Below the pieces are notes generated by a model, which saw only the letters and a list, made by a program, of their open reading frames with translations, was not told the origin of the DNA and did not search any database. Positions 1 to 11,499 of a stretch of 64,000 nt of DNA are shown here, in pieces. The translations under genes and the position numbers were made by a program. This DNA is from Angiostrongylus vasorum (taxonomy: Eukaryota; Nematoda; Chromadorea; Rhabditida; Metastrongylidae), in contig JADANN010000458.1 in the NCBI GenBank assembly GCA_018806985.1, forward strand, positions 2,294,001 to 2,358,000. Direction: 5' to 3'. Positions within the stretch are counted from its first letter, which is position 1. Each line of letters begins with the position of its first letter.

Positions 1-600
1 TTATTCCTTAGCGTAGACCAGAAATGCCTCCAAATGTCGAACTTCATTCTATAAGTAGAGAAGTGGAGGCTTTATTGTGCGCTTTTGAACGGTAACATTC
101 TTTCTAGTAGGTGCCATCTTCAACAGTAGTAATCCGACGCTGCGAAGTGAACTCGTCCTTGAAGAATTTTTTATGAACTATTAAATCTAGAGTATAGATT
201 TTCAACGACTGCGTCTAACACAACTGCTGTGTTAGAGCAGCTGTCAGTTACAAATAAGGAGATATAAAGAATGCCCATTAAAAAAGCTCTTTTTGGCAAA
301 ATGAACCGCTGCAAAGGAAGCCCGTAAAGTGCAACGCATTTTGCCCTCTGCTTCTCACTTGCACTGAAGAGAATTTATATCACGAGATATGTGTTAATAA
401 ATGGATGACGCCCCTTTCGCTATAGTATGTTCAAAGTCTTCGTTATAACATTCATCATTAGCGGCAGGACATGCTCACTAACCGCTTTTGTCAAAGTGGA
501 TTTGCTTATACTGCTCATCTTCTCAGTTATTAATTCTGTCATTCTATTCAACCTCGGAAATATAACCACTTTTAAATAGTTTTCCTCTCTAAGATTCTCT
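1..600. other. No recognised gene or repeat
   Basis: I see no convincing coding exon, RNA gene or repeat in this AT-rich stretch. Confidence 0.5.
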
Positions 601-975
601 CAGCGACGGATATCCCAGTGGTAGCAATGTCGTTCGTCACTAGTTCGACCAAGCGCTAAGCTCACAAAGCTCTCATCACTCTGGAGTCGGGAAATTGTTT
701 AGTACCAGATTTGTTTGGGGGACCATTCACTCTATGCAGTCCGAGTGGAAATCCTCTAGCTCGACTACACCAACACTCCAAAGAAAATCGACTTTACTAT
801 CATTCAACGACATTCATAGAGAAGACAAAGAATTAATCCTCTAGTAGGGCCGGAACCAGGTGCAATAGCGCGAAGACTTTAGACGATGGATGCGAGGGAA
901 CAAATCAATTTCAAGAAGTGCTGGAATCCGCACAGTATTTGTCAAGATGAGTCGTGTGAAATAAAATGAAAAATA
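601..975 (+). repeat. Diverged tRNA-derived SINE-A head with alternative tail
   Basis: The first 130 bases resemble the SINE-A head: a weak A box near 612-625, a B box TAGTTCGACC near 640-650, then the conserved stretch around the word TACCAGATTTGTTTGG. From about 760 the sequence leaves the usual SINE-A tail and matches the tails at 13235-13475, 27545-27815 and 29580-29820, ending in a run resembling ATGAAAAA. It is old and diverged. Boundaries are approximate. Confidence 0.55.
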
Positions 976-1595
976 AATAAGGAGCTCCTTTGGCACTAGG
1001 AAGATATGTTTTCCCTCTGTTCCTACGCAAGACAAGTATACATCATGGGTACCTTTCTAGTATGAGCACTACTTGAGTGAGTGATCTCTTCCAGGATTTC
1101 CAGCGTGCGAGAGAAATTTTTTCAAACTGTAGAATACAATCATAGAGTGAGCAGGCTGCCACAAATTACAAAAATAATCTCTGTGAAAACACCACAAACA
1201 TGTAAAGATTGCTTTCCTTGCAACTTATAGCATTAGTACTTTCTCTGTAACGCGGGACGATCTGTTACAAGCCTGCGGAGGGTGTCATATGAAATGATAT
1301 TATTTGTTCGAAATCTTCAAATTGAAGTTTCTGAAGATGCCAATTTTGCATAGCTAAATCCTTAATTTTAGCGCCTGTTTTTGTTGCCCAGAAACAATGC
1401 GCTTACATTGTCGTCGTAGGTGTGAACGGTGCCTATCAGTCTGCTTGGCGCCGCTGGTTTTCGCCAGCGCCGTCGTCGTGTGCCTGGATTTTACGACGAC
1501 CTTATACAAAAAACTTCGCGTGTCTTCGCAACACGGAATCTCTCGTTTCTCACATAAATCGAGGTGAGAAGACTAAAAGCATAAAGTCTAAAACG

Positions 1596-1812
1596 TTCTG
1601 CGTTGCTCAATCCCCTGAAGGACGTGCTATGTATTCGACTTCGTCAAGCACGGCAGAGGAGACTGAATGCATATCTGGCTTATACATTCACTTGTGGTAG
1701 CGTGCCGATGTATCAAGTTAGTCCTGTTATCCTAAAACAGAATGCTAATATCAATTTGCTTACCAATGGGGGATGGAAAGGTTGGTGAACCCGAGGCACG
1801 GAATTGAGCCAA
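1596..1812 (-). repeat. Diverged SINE-A copy
   Basis: Reverse orientation. It begins with the complement of the 3' end (TTGCTCAATCCCCTGA), continues through the ATGCATATCTGGC and GATGTATC segments shared by all SINE-A copies, and ends near a degraded B box. The tRNA-like head is mostly lost. Confidence 0.65.
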
Positions 1813-2417
1813 CTGTCTAACCAGTTTGGATTGCAAGGCAACTCTAACTTCTGCGCAACACATCCTCTATGAGACGAATAGCATGGATGCAGCGTGCACA
1901 CAAAGATGTATGAGAAAGTCCAGCTTGGAGGAGCAATTATAATCCAGGCAGAGAAACATAAGCACACCTGCTTTGGATACTTGTTCCGAAAAGATCGTGG
2001 AATTTCTTGCCGTTTATGAGCCTAAAATTAAAAGGTTTGTGGGAAGAGTAACCTCCATCGTTCATTGTTTTAGGACTTCAATTCTTCCTTATTTCTTTCG
2101 TTTGATTCCTTGTCGCAGTGTAATTCGTAGGCCTCATTCTTCTCGATTACGTGAAATACCACTAGTATTTCTCTGCTAAGGCCTATGAGCTCTGGAATGG
2201 AATCTAGTGACAGCTACCAATAAATTATACTTGTTGTTTCAACATTGCAAAATTAATGGTTATTGTGTGGAGGACGCCCACCGACCGAGTGTGCCCCTTT
2301 TTCAGTGCTAGAAATCCCTTTCATATCCCTCCTCTTTTGCTTGCCTCAATCCGCTGCGAAGACCAGATTCCCTCTTTTCGACGAAAGAAACCAATTCCCA
2401 ACAAAGAGTGGTTTCAA

Positions 2418-2451
2418 TCATCATCATAACCATAATCATAATCATAATCAT
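2418..2451 (+). repeat. CATAAT-type simple repeat
   Basis: Short imperfect hexanucleotide and trinucleotide repeat (CATCAT then CATAAT units). No gene could be assigned around it. Confidence 0.8.
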
Positions 2452-3177
2452 CGAATTCCCTATGTTCTTAAGAGATTTTGTTTCTTAATGTTCTGAGATG
2501 ATTCTCAAGAATATTTCAAGCGGTTAGTGTTCTTGTCTTGAAATTAATGGAATATCACGTACTTTGTAGATTTACTAGAAGCATTTATAACGTACCTAAA
2601 AGAAAAAAATGTTGAGAAAACAGTTCGTGAGCGACTTTGACATTAAAACTGAAGTTGGAGTGAAGGGAAAATTTATATACCATGCAATGTCAAGGAATTC
2701 CTGAATGTCTCAAGTAATCATCAGAATGTTAGTCCGAACTACTTTGCCTTTTTTTTGAAATGCTTCTCTTCTAGCAATGGAATGATCTACTCAGCTTTCC
2801 TTTTAGCAATGGGTTGTCGACTCAAACAAATTCAGAACTGAGTGAAGTTTTGAATTGAGCTCTTACCCCCCTTGGCTAAGCGTAATTCAGCCCATATGTC
2901 GTAGTGTTAACACGGTGTTGACAACTGCAAGATGTATTACGGATGCATAAACGAATAACTTCACTTACGAGATCTTCGGATATACAAATAAAGACGTCAC
3001 AACTTTACAAAACTCGTAACAGTTGAAAAATTTCGAAATCATACGATTTTCTCACAAAAAAAGAGATCCTCTACCACGAAAAGATGGAATTGTTAGGGTC
3101 TTGTTGGTATTGCTTGAACGAATGGAAATATAGAAAAGCGAAATATAGTCAACTGGACCTTATTGACACAATGAGGG

Positions 3178-3320
3178 GGGAATGTAGCGCAGGGGTTACT
3201 GCGGGCCTACAATATGTACGTGGTGCTAAGTTCGAACCTGTGTTCTGGACAACTGAGGTCTTTTATCTCTCCGGAGTCGACAAACCGGTACCAGATTTGT
3301 TGTTGGAGAGAGAAACACTG
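3178..3320 (+). repeat. SINE-A head fragment with good A and B boxes
   Basis: A tRNA-like segment shows an A box (TAGCGCAGGGGTTA) and a strong B box (AGTTCGAACCT), followed by the SINE-A segment with CTCCGGAGTCGACAAACC and TACCAGATTTGTT. No complete tRNA cloverleaf can be drawn with confidence, so I call it a SINE fragment rather than a tRNA gene. Confidence 0.6.
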
Positions 3321-3845
3321 AGTTTTTTACAATTAAAGTGATTTTTACGATTGTGTGGATCAGATATGCTCTTCTCTATAATGCTTAATGAGTTGATAAG
3401 CATGGTGGACTATAAAGAGATTGATCATGACCGATCGCCTTACCCTTTTATGCTTTGCTACCACGTTTGCACAGCAGCGTAAGAAATGGCTCATTACGAG
3501 TAAGTATGATGCTATCGTAACTCGGGTTCGTTCAATTCTGACGTTGAGGCTTTTTAGCATTCTGTCAACTCCACAGCTTCACTTACTGTTCATACAAGCT
3601 AAAAGTTTGTGAAAGAAAGCTGTAGAAACCATACTTATTTTTTTAGTGATATAATTTGCTGCACCTGTAATATCCTAAGACGTTGACAGCAGAATATTAC
3701 TTTTTAGTATTGAATGTTACTATCAGTATATCGGTATAGAAATGTTGTGAAGGGATACAGTAATATCCAGAAGTTTACAATACCGATGTGCAAGACCCGT
3801 TGTGGACCACAGAGTTAAAAGTTGGAAAGAGCAGCGTGAAGGCAT

Positions 3846-3921
3846 CTCTCTTTCTCTCTCCTATAGTTTTCCATTCGTCCATCTCTCTCTCCCTCCTTCT
3901 CTGTCTGTCTGTCTGTCTGTT
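3846..3921 (+). repeat. TC/TG-rich low-complexity tract
   Basis: CT-rich tract with a short TCTG tetranucleotide run near its end. Confidence 0.8.
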
Positions 3922-4551
3922 CACAGTTGATTTTGGTTGTCCGCGTTATCTGATCTAATGGAATGTCACCAATTCGCTGATTCGAAATACACCTATCTTT
4001 TGCTATTCACTGCTAAGAGCGAGTAAAAGAAGGCTGAAAGAAAAAAGATTGACGCCTATGAATAATGAATCCAGTTCTTCATTCTGAGTGAGTAACTCTC
4101 TTTCTTTTACGGCCGCTATCTAAACAGATAATGCGTCAATGCAAATAGGATAACAGATTAGCCGAAAGTCCAAAAACAGCTCTTATTGTTTCTTCGCACG
4201 GCAATAGTGCGGGAATCTGTCACAAACCTGATCTAAACCCAGTGTAAAATTAGTGTGCATCGAAACTTGCTGAAGAAGCTGAGACGCTCCTTGTTGACGA
4301 AATTTACACGAAACAACCGTCTTATAAGGAAATGGTGGGGAAATAAAATCGTTTTCGAAGGTGTTTAACGGTGCGATAAATGGTGGAGTACTGCTTTCAC
4401 GGAGTTCTAGAAAGATGCAAGAACCTTTTGGCTGACACACAACAGAGAATTGCAATTGGAGTTGGACTTGGACAACAACAGAGAAATCGACAAAAGGATT
4501 ACATTCAATTTAGACTTTCATTGGATCTGTATGGATAACCAATACTTGATC

Positions 4552-4770
4552 TGTTGGAAAGCTTACACGATGTTTCTACAAATTTCTTTACTATGGCTAA
4601 CGCTTCAGCAGTTTTCCCTTCATCAGAGCTATGACGATTCGAGGTCAGAGTCCACAGAAGTTCTTGCTCCTTGCCTTGTTAGTCTTTGTTGCCATCGCAC
4701 CGAGACGAATCGGGTAGAGTGGACCCACCACACGAATGAACTAGCAACCCCAGCACTGCCCTTTCATACC
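4552..4770 (-). repeat. Decayed hammerhead-bearing element, subfamily A
   Basis: Minus-strand copy of the dispersed element described at 23500-23810. The complement of CTGATGA is intact at 4619-4625, but the GAAAC block has become GAAGC (4600-4607), so the ribozyme core is broken. Downstream words such as CACCGAGACGA match the copy at 23500-23810. Confidence 0.5.
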
Positions 4771-5084
4771 GGACTCTAGCCTCAACAAATTAACTTGACC
4801 TCATCTGACAGTTCGTCACGATACAGCACAGTGGTTGAGCATTTGTCGACCGAAATTATTGCTTCATTGATGGTAATCCAAATTGAAACAATCGGGTTAC
4901 TGGTATATAGCAAGGCAATCATTCAATTTCAACTTTCGTCGAATCTCGGTGTGGATAATCAATGTCACTTCTATTGAAGAGCTTACACGAGGTGTGATTT
5001 ATTACATTAATGAGTACTGTATAATATTTCCTGAAAAAGCGGTAGACTTTTGCCCAAACCCAGCACGAATGATCAATCTTTCCT

Positions 5085-5186
5085 TGGACTGCTAGGCTAA
5101 TACGAGGTTGTTTGAAAGCTTTATCCGGCTAACGTTTTGGCACTTTCGCTTTCTTCCGACCTGCGATGATCGAAGTCGACTGTTCC
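5085..5186 (-). repeat. Decayed hammerhead-bearing element fragment
   Basis: It contains the flanking word GCTAATACGAGGTTG followed about 20 bases later by GGCTAACGTTTTGGC, the same order as in better copies. The conserved catalytic blocks are mutated. Confidence 0.45.
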
Positions 5187-5189
5187 ACA

Positions 5190-5412
5190 GCCACAACGAT
5201 GCTGAGATCTTTGCAAAGCCCGGACTCCAGATTAGATTCGAACCTACCATACATTTCCCGGGGGATCACATTTTACCCACTGCACTATTGAGGTCCTTGC
5301 CTTGGATTTCTCTCATTCAGTTTTTGACCCCAACGGTGCCATCAGCAATCACCCGTCAACGGGAATGATATGGAGAGCACAAATCAGCATTGAAACCAGT
5401 TAAGCTGAGCCT
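5190..5412 (-). repeat. SINE-B copy
   Basis: Reverse-oriented SINE-B. It shows the complement of the internal B box (GATTCGAACCTACC), the CCATCAGCAATCACCCGTCA segment and the terminal CAGTTAAGCTGAG word. It abuts a + copy, giving a head-to-head pair. Confidence 0.7.
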
Positions 5413-5424
5413 GCGGTTGAAATC

Positions 5425-5665
5425 ACAATGCTGATGGCATTGCTGATGGACCGTTGTGTCCAAAAACTGGCTGAGAAAAAGCGCAAGGCAAGGGCGTCAT
5501 TAGTGTAGTGAGTAACACGTGAGCCCCATAAAAAGCAATCGCGGGTTCGACCCTGGTGTGGGATCTGGGATTTTGCGAATATCTCAGTACCATTATGGTT
5601 GTACTTCACATAATGCTCTGCTATAAAAAAAATAATAGGCAGTGAATAAATAGTTATACATCGTT
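5425..5665 (+). repeat. SINE-B copy
   Basis: Forward SINE-B with an internal tRNA-like block. The A-box-like part is near 5487-5505, and the near-perfect B box GGGTTCGACCC is at 5542-5552. These are followed by TTTTGCGAATATCTCAG and the GTAGGCAG-like tail. The 5' end is fused to the inverted copy on its left. Confidence 0.75.
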
Positions 5666-5669
5666 CCAC

Positions 5670-6450
5670 ACTTCTTCGTTCGTTTTTGCGATGTAGGTCT
5701 TCGTCGCCACATCAAGTCGAATCCAATGGAGTGAAGCACCCCTTCAATCTTAAGGAAGTCTTTTTCACATTAAAAAGCGTCCCTCAAAAAAGCAGACTTT
5801 ATGCATGTGTTTAACTTTCTCAGTGAAGCGTTTTAAATCCAGTTCAATCATTCTGAAGCGACAACATTAACACTTTTGCGTGCGTGCTGGTTTTTCGATA
5901 AGTGCCGATAATTTTTCGACGACTAGAGCGCTTAAGGAACTGAGAATATTGTCAGCCCATGCAGGAGGCTTTTGTTCTATAGTAAAGGGATAAGTAGGAT
6001 CTTTCTACGACGCCAATTTTTTCCTTAAATCGCTCATTGACGCAAAGAAAAGAGGAAAGTGCGTTCCATGAGCTACAAAAAAACTAGAATTTCGTCCTAG
6101 TAGAACGGGAGAGCCAGCACATTTTTAGCAAAAATTGGCAATTTCAATTTCTTTAATCATAATAAAGGTCACTATGAGCAGAGACACAGTCTCCAAAGTT
6201 GGGTAGTGCAAACAATTTTCGATACGCATGCATTGAAATCAGCGGGGGCAGTCGCAGGTTTGTTAAATGAGGGAAAAAAAGGAATTATCAACTATCATTC
6301 AGCGATTCTGCACGAGTGGTTCTGACCTACGGTCTTCTGAGCCCAGGACCATTGGGAAGTCGTGCTGAGGTTGAGGGAGGTGTTTTTGACCTCTGCTATC
6401 ACCCAGTGCCTTCTTAGTGCGTGCAGCGTTCCGCGTCGGTGACCGTCTGC
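5670..6450. other. Collagen upstream region, no other gene seen
   Basis: A 40-base piece near 5697-5740 resembles the body of the hammerhead-bearing element (GTCTTCGTCGCCACATC). The rest shows no recognisable gene. It should contain the distal promoter of the collagen gene. Confidence 0.4.
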
Positions 6451-6456
6451 GCTACG

Positions 6457-6463
6457 TATAAAG
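6457..6463 (+). promoter_or_regulatory. Putative TATA box of collagen gene
   Basis: TATAAAG sits in a GC-richer block 243 bases upstream of the collagen ATG. Nematode collagen genes commonly have TATA boxes. The start of transcription would fall near 6485-6490. Confidence 0.5.
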
Positions 6464-6664
6464 CGCAGTCCGGTCTCCTCTACCCCCTACGCCCCATCCC
6501 ACTTTTCTTACTAGCCGCATACGACAACACTACCACCACATTCCTTATTCCACATTCCACAGCGTAAATAAGGTATTAGTTGCCACCAACACCACATCTG
6601 CATTCTTCCGTTTATTATGCCGTCTTCCTACTTTCTCGTGCTATCTAACAGATAAGAACCTTGA

Positions 6665-6674
6665 AAATTTCAGT
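6665..6674 (+). promoter_or_regulatory. Putative spliced-leader acceptor for collagen mRNA
   Basis: The pyrimidine-containing AATTTCAG ends at 6673, 32 bases upstream of the collagen ATG, with no upstream coding exon found. This fits a trans-splice acceptor, with the segment from the TATA box to 6673 acting as an outron. A cis-splice acceptor for a 5' UTR exon would look the same. Confidence 0.45.
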
Positions 6675-6705
6675 CGCCCTCGCGTACATCGACTTAATTC
6701 AGGTG

Positions 6706-8944
6706 ATGCAGGACCCTCGAGAGAGGGCATACAAAGCGGTCGCCTATTCGGCGGTCGCATTCTCAATTGCTGCTATTTTGTCTGTTTGCATTACTATGCC
6801 AATAGTGTACAATTTCGTCGACCATGTACAACAGCAAACCAAACGTGATCTTCAGTTCTGTAAGGTGAGATGCTTCACGAACACTCAGCGCTATCCGGTC
6901 GGTGGTCGGCCACGATGGTGGAACCCGCAGACTAGCGAAGGTCTACGCGGAAAACTTGCAGTGTTTCGACACCATAGTTTCCATTTCATGACGAATCCAA
7001 TGACTCAACCGTTGCGCTCTAAGCACTCCGACGTCTTTTTGTAAAAGCTCTTCCAGAATCTTGGAAGGGATCATCATGTCAACCACAAGGCTAACTTTGA
7101 AGATTTTCAAAAACAGAGATGGGACTGGTGTTCAATAAATACCGTTCTATTCGTCTTTTCGTTCATGTACTCAGTAATTTAAAGAGAAGAGAGTTCCTTT
7201 GCTTATTTTATCGATGTTTATCAAGCCTTTTTGCTGGTTTTTTTTAATATTAACGTAGTTTATAAGAAACGCACAAGGTAAACCGCCGTAGCGCTCAAAT
7301 CTTCGTAGTTTTGGCTACTAATTTATGGAAGCTTTCTATACTAGCTTGTGGTTGACAGAAGATTTAAAATTACAATATTTGTGATATTTAATTAAGCTAG
7401 TGATCACAGAAACTTTCTTCAGACTAGAAATAAAAATCTGCTTAATACTAGATTAGAAGTAATATTTCTCTATTTAGGCGCCCAAAAGATCATTTAAGTG
7501 ACACTCAATTATGAATCAGGCGAGGAAAAACCTGTAGTGACTACATACGTAGCGTACCGATTACGTTTCTTCCCAGGGTGAGAGACTACAGGTCCCGTAC
7601 ACTACCGTAACCATGCATTCTACCCATACACACATTCCCAGATTAGCGAGGGTTTGAAGACGAATTTATGTTGTTCATAGTATTAGATGTTCATAGTATT
7701 AGATGCCAAGAAATCATAGAGACATACGCAAGTTGTGCATAGTTTTCCTTTCTCCTCAGAATTGGGTGATTGTTAGGAATACTTTTCTCAGATTTAAGGC
7801 TATATTTTTTGGCCCTAAATATTATTTGACAGCATAAATATCTGGTAAACGCAGATTTTATCAACGTACTAGGCTCCTTAATACGCGCGATTCAGTCATC
7901 TGCCCGAGATATCATGAAGGAAATCAGTCACAAAAAGCCGGCAGCGTTTTCGTCGTTGACCGCGAATGTAACTTCTCTTCGAATCAAAAGGCAGACGGGA
8001 TCATGTTCAGGTGAGCGTGAAATATGTTCTGATAGAAGAAATTTCCTCCTATGTTCAAAATTAAGAAAAAAATGGTTTATCATACAGCGTGCTGCAAACC
8101 TGGTCATCCGGGGCGTCCTGGACTGCCTGGAAGGAATGGAAAGCCTGGGATCCCTGGAGCCCCAGGCCGACCTGGAGCACCTGGTCGACCACCGATAATC
8201 TGTGAAGAACTTGACATCCCTCCATGTAACCCATGTCCGCCTGGGCCTCCTGGTCCAGCAGGACCGAATGGGGCGCCTGGAAACCCTGGAAGGGGCGGTA
8301 GTCCAGGGCGACCAGGTAATCCAGGTCCTCCTGGGGCGCCCGGTCCAAATGGCCCTTCTGGGCAACCAGGTTCGCCTGGATCAGACGGCGAGAAGGGAGA
8401 ACCAGGACGACCAGCTCAAAGTACAAACGCGATTCCAGGAGATCCTGGGCCACCAGGAGAACCAGGTTAGTTAAAATATTTTTTTGAAACTTCGATAATC
8501 ACACTTTTTAAGTCTGACTTCAATATTTTGTATGGGGGGGGCTATCAGAATGTTGACCAATTTCGTGAACTAAGCAGTTTTTGGGTCACTAAATTTTAGT
8601 TAAACATTTCTATGTTCGTTAAATGCACTTTACCACACTAGTAAAAAGTGCATGCATCGAGTCCAAAGTCGTATGGAAAATTTAACTTTAGTTTCTCTCT
8701 TCTATAACAATTCTAGGACCTCCTGGTCTACCGGGACCCTGATGGGCAGCCTGGCCGTGATGGACAACCTGGTCAAGCTGGGCCACCAGGACCTCCAGGA
8801 CCACCTGGACCTATGGGACCTGCTGGAACGCCTGGAAATCCTGGTCAGTCAGGGCAACCTGGACCTCAGGGCGAGCGCGGAATCTGTCCCAAATATTGTG
8901 CCCTGGATGGAGGTGTTTTCTTTGAAGATGGAACGCGACGCTAA
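6706..8944 (+). CDS. Nematode cuticle collagen (frame broken by one surplus base)
   Basis: Structural collagen secreted by the hypodermis into the cuticle. Exons are 6706-6864, 7896-8010, 8088-8465 and 8717-8944, with consistent phases and GT-AG introns of 1031, 77 and 251 bp. The conceptual length is 292 aa, typical of the family. Residues 1-53 form the cuticle-collagen N domain, with a membrane segment at about 12-34. RIKR at 82-85 is a furin-like processing site. Cysteines 90, 93 and 94 precede a short Gly-X-Y block (97-126), and CX7CX2C at 130-141 precedes the main Gly-X-Y region (144-272). The C-terminus has the conserved CPKYC and [12 protein letters not shown]. The start is the only ATG fitting the N domain. 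One extra C in CCC (8737-8739) puts a TGA at 8740-8742, which would end the product after residue 225, although the downstream frame is perfectly conserved. The family is certain; I assign no specific col number. Confidence 0.93.
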
Positions 8945-8995
8945 AAGATTTCACAAACATCACCTCGGGTGCCCAATGTACATTTATATTTATGT

Positions 8996-9021
8996 AATAA
9001 ACGTTTGTTGCAAAAAATAAA
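8996..9021 (+). terminator. Collagen polyadenylation signals
   Basis: AATAAA occurs at 8996-9001 and again at 9016-9021, 52 and 72 bases after the collagen stop codon, a normal nematode 3' UTR length. Confidence 0.7.
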
Positions 9022-9029
9022 GGAGTACG

Positions 9030-10080
9030 ATACAACGGGCCATTCCAGCCGTAAAATGTCGTACTCCTACGATGATTAACCCAACTAATAAATTTTCTTA
9101 ACTACGTGATTATGGTGGACAAAATTGTAACCATATTTTGTGATAATACTTTGAAGAATTCATAGTACAGATTTACAAGACCATACTAGGTAATTTATAG
9201 CTGTTCTTCCAATATTTTATCGGAAAATCCGATTCTCCATTACCCTAATGTAGATGAATACATTTCAATGAGGTCATTCTATCCTAGGGCATTGAATCTT
9301 CACCATTTATTTCACTATACACTTCCTTCACTATATCACAAAGTAGATCGTGACTGCTGATTACCTAATCTCATAAATTGTCTGTCCAATCCTTGTTTTC
9401 ACTTGTTTCATTCTCTCATCATCGTTTATTAGTCTGCTCAGTTTTTTCTGCACAGTACCGTGTGCCTTCCCGTTCTAGTTCGAGAGGATACGTTCACCTA
9501 CGACTAAACGTGTCATCCTACCTTCCATTTCAATTCGCTGGAAGTCTTTCGAAGTCTACTATTTTTCATTTCTATGTCTTCAGGTCTTCCTTTTCTTTTT
9601 ACCTGCTTATTTGCTTCTCTTTTCATGAATTATACGATTTGGGAAGCAATGAGCGATTCTATTGAAGGTGGTCTCGGTAGAAATATTGTGGATATTATCT
9701 TTAAAAGGGATGTTTTGGATTGAGCATCAGCTCTCGAACCGTTTCCACTGTTGGGAACCTGCGCCGCAAAATATGCCTTGATATTCTGTATGGACAACTT
9801 ATTTCAAAACGTGATCCACCGCTATGAGCGGCATGTGAAATTGCTGACTTTATCGAAGTATCAGTTAACATGTCAGCTGCGTAACAGAATGAAACACAAA
9901 ATGTCAGGTGTACAGAGAAGCTCGGAGATCTCGATCGCTCAGTTGATGACTTTTTGAGCAATGTAAGAGCGATAGGCAAATTAGCCATGTTGCTTTTCGT
10001 ATGATTATCTTGAAACCTAATTGTATCTTCACGTTTTCGCTTACTTCTTCCAACTTTCCAAGCAACGTACTTTCCTTTAT
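9030..10080. other. No recognised gene
   Basis: Intergenic AT-rich DNA. Open frames of 68-95 codons on either strand lack recognisable domains and consistent splice signals. I see no repeat shared with the rest of the window. Confidence 0.5.
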
Positions 10081-10084
10081 TGAT

Positions 10085-10205
10085 TAATCAACAGAAGTTT
10101 TTTTTACCAAACATTTCTTTGGCTGACGTAGCAACATCTTCGTCTTCTTCAGAGCTGATCATCCAAGCCAATGGTCCACAGTCGTTCCTCCTCAATGAAA
10201 TAATG
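10085..10205 (-). repeat. Decayed hammerhead-bearing element
   Basis: It contains the complement of CTCTGAAGAAGACGAAGA (10141-10153) and the downstream AATGGTCCACAGTCGTTCCTC shared with other copies. The GAAAC block is mutated to GCTAC. Confidence 0.5.
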
Positions 10206-10454
10206 TACACTGATTATTCATACCAAGATTTAGTGGAACTCGGTTTGCACTAGTATTTCTGAGCAACGTTGTCGCTGTGTTGGTTGTTCTCAAGAGCTGT
10301 TGGTGGAACACTTCGAGCTCAGTTAGGGTTTAGTTCTCCATGCAGCAGAATCACTGTTGGAATCCTGCTTGTCAAATTGTTCACGAGATTCATTTAGTCT
10401 TCGGTAACTACAACAATACAACGTTGTTGAAAGTTCCCACAGTAGTAAAAAGGA

Positions 10455-10735
10455 TAAAAGGATAAAGCCTTCGGCGTTGATCAATCCCCTGAGGGATGCG
10501 CCATGCATTTGACTTCATTAATCACCGTTTGTAGGTGATTGAATGCATATCTAGCCTTTGCAATGACTCGCGGTGAACTACCGACGTACCGAGCCAGTGC
10601 TGCTATCCTCCCAGGCAAGTCTGGTAGCAATTTGCTGACCCCGGAGGGATGGAAGGCTTGGTGGGCCATGGGCGCAGGGATCGATTTCACGTGTGTGTTG
10701 CAGGGCGCCTCCTACCACTGCGCCACACGCGCCCC
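10455..10735 (-). repeat. SINE-A copy
   Basis: Near full-length reverse-oriented SINE-A. It runs from the AAAGGATAAA-like 3' end, through the CGTTGATCAATCCCCTGAGG and GCATATCTAGCC segments, to a B-box complement (GGGATCGATTTC) and the A-box complement (CCACTGCGCCACACG). Confidence 0.85.
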
Positions 10736-10832
10736 TTACGCAGTAGTAAGGAGACAAATCAAACATTCACTATTTCCTTAGTAAGCAGCCGCGGGATTGT
10801 TATTGCATTATTTATTCCTAATAGTTGATACA

Positions 10833-11090
10833 AGGGCGCCTGTGTCGCAGTGGTCGGAGGCGCCTTGCCCACTAATGCTCCTCCTATCTGGGCAAATTGG
10901 TATCAAACTTGTCTGGGAGCATAGCAGCACTGACTCGATACATCGGTAGTTGTCCGCGAGCCATTGTAAAGCCAGATATGCATTCAATCTCCAAACCACC
11001 TTATCACCTCTAAGCGGTGCTTAGTGATGTCGAATGCATGACGCATCCCTCAGTGGTTGATTAACGCATAACCTTGTCCTTTATCCTTTC
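10833..11090 (+). repeat. SINE-A copy
   Basis: Forward copy starting at GGGCGCCTGTGTCGCAGTGG. The A box is present, but the B-box region is replaced by a short deletion-prone segment. The body and the TTTATCCTTTC end are present. Together with the copy at 10455-10735 it makes a head-to-head pair with a spacer of about 100 bp. Confidence 0.8.
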
Positions 11091-11329
11091 AATAGCTGAC
11101 ATTTCGTCGGTTTAGCCTTCTTCATAGTCTGAAAAGGTCAATTTGCACACAATCTACTCAGTCAAACACTTTCATAACCTCACTAGATTAAATTTAATGC
11201 GTAACTTTTCACTCGTTTACTAAACAACTTCTCTTAAACACACCGATTTGTTCTTTGTAGGCCTTCCAGGTGTTTGGTAGAGACCGGCTACACGTATTTT
11301 TACATGAGCGAGCAATGTGCCTGGTTCAG

Positions 11330-11470
11330 GGCAAAAAACCAGTCCGAACTATGGCACGAGGTCAGGTGTGATAAGACACTCTTGGCGATTCATTTTTTGG
11401 ATCTTTGGAATTTATCCACAATGCTTCATGGGTTTTACGCGCTGATGTTTTGGATTACTGTGGTAGTTTA
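11330..11470 (+). repeat. Fragment of a repeat body linked to ribozyme subfamily B
   Basis: The stretch GTGATAAGACACTC through GGAATTTATCCACAATGC matches sequences at 31245-31315 and 44270-44335. In both of those cases it lies a few hundred bases from a subfamily B hammerhead motif. Confidence 0.45.
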
Positions 11471-11499
11471 GTGACTTTCACTATGAAATCTTCTACGTT

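Noticed and set aside
8061..8453. Long minus-strand and alternative-frame open frames across the collagen exon
   Set aside because: They are shadows of the Gly-X-Y coding sequence.
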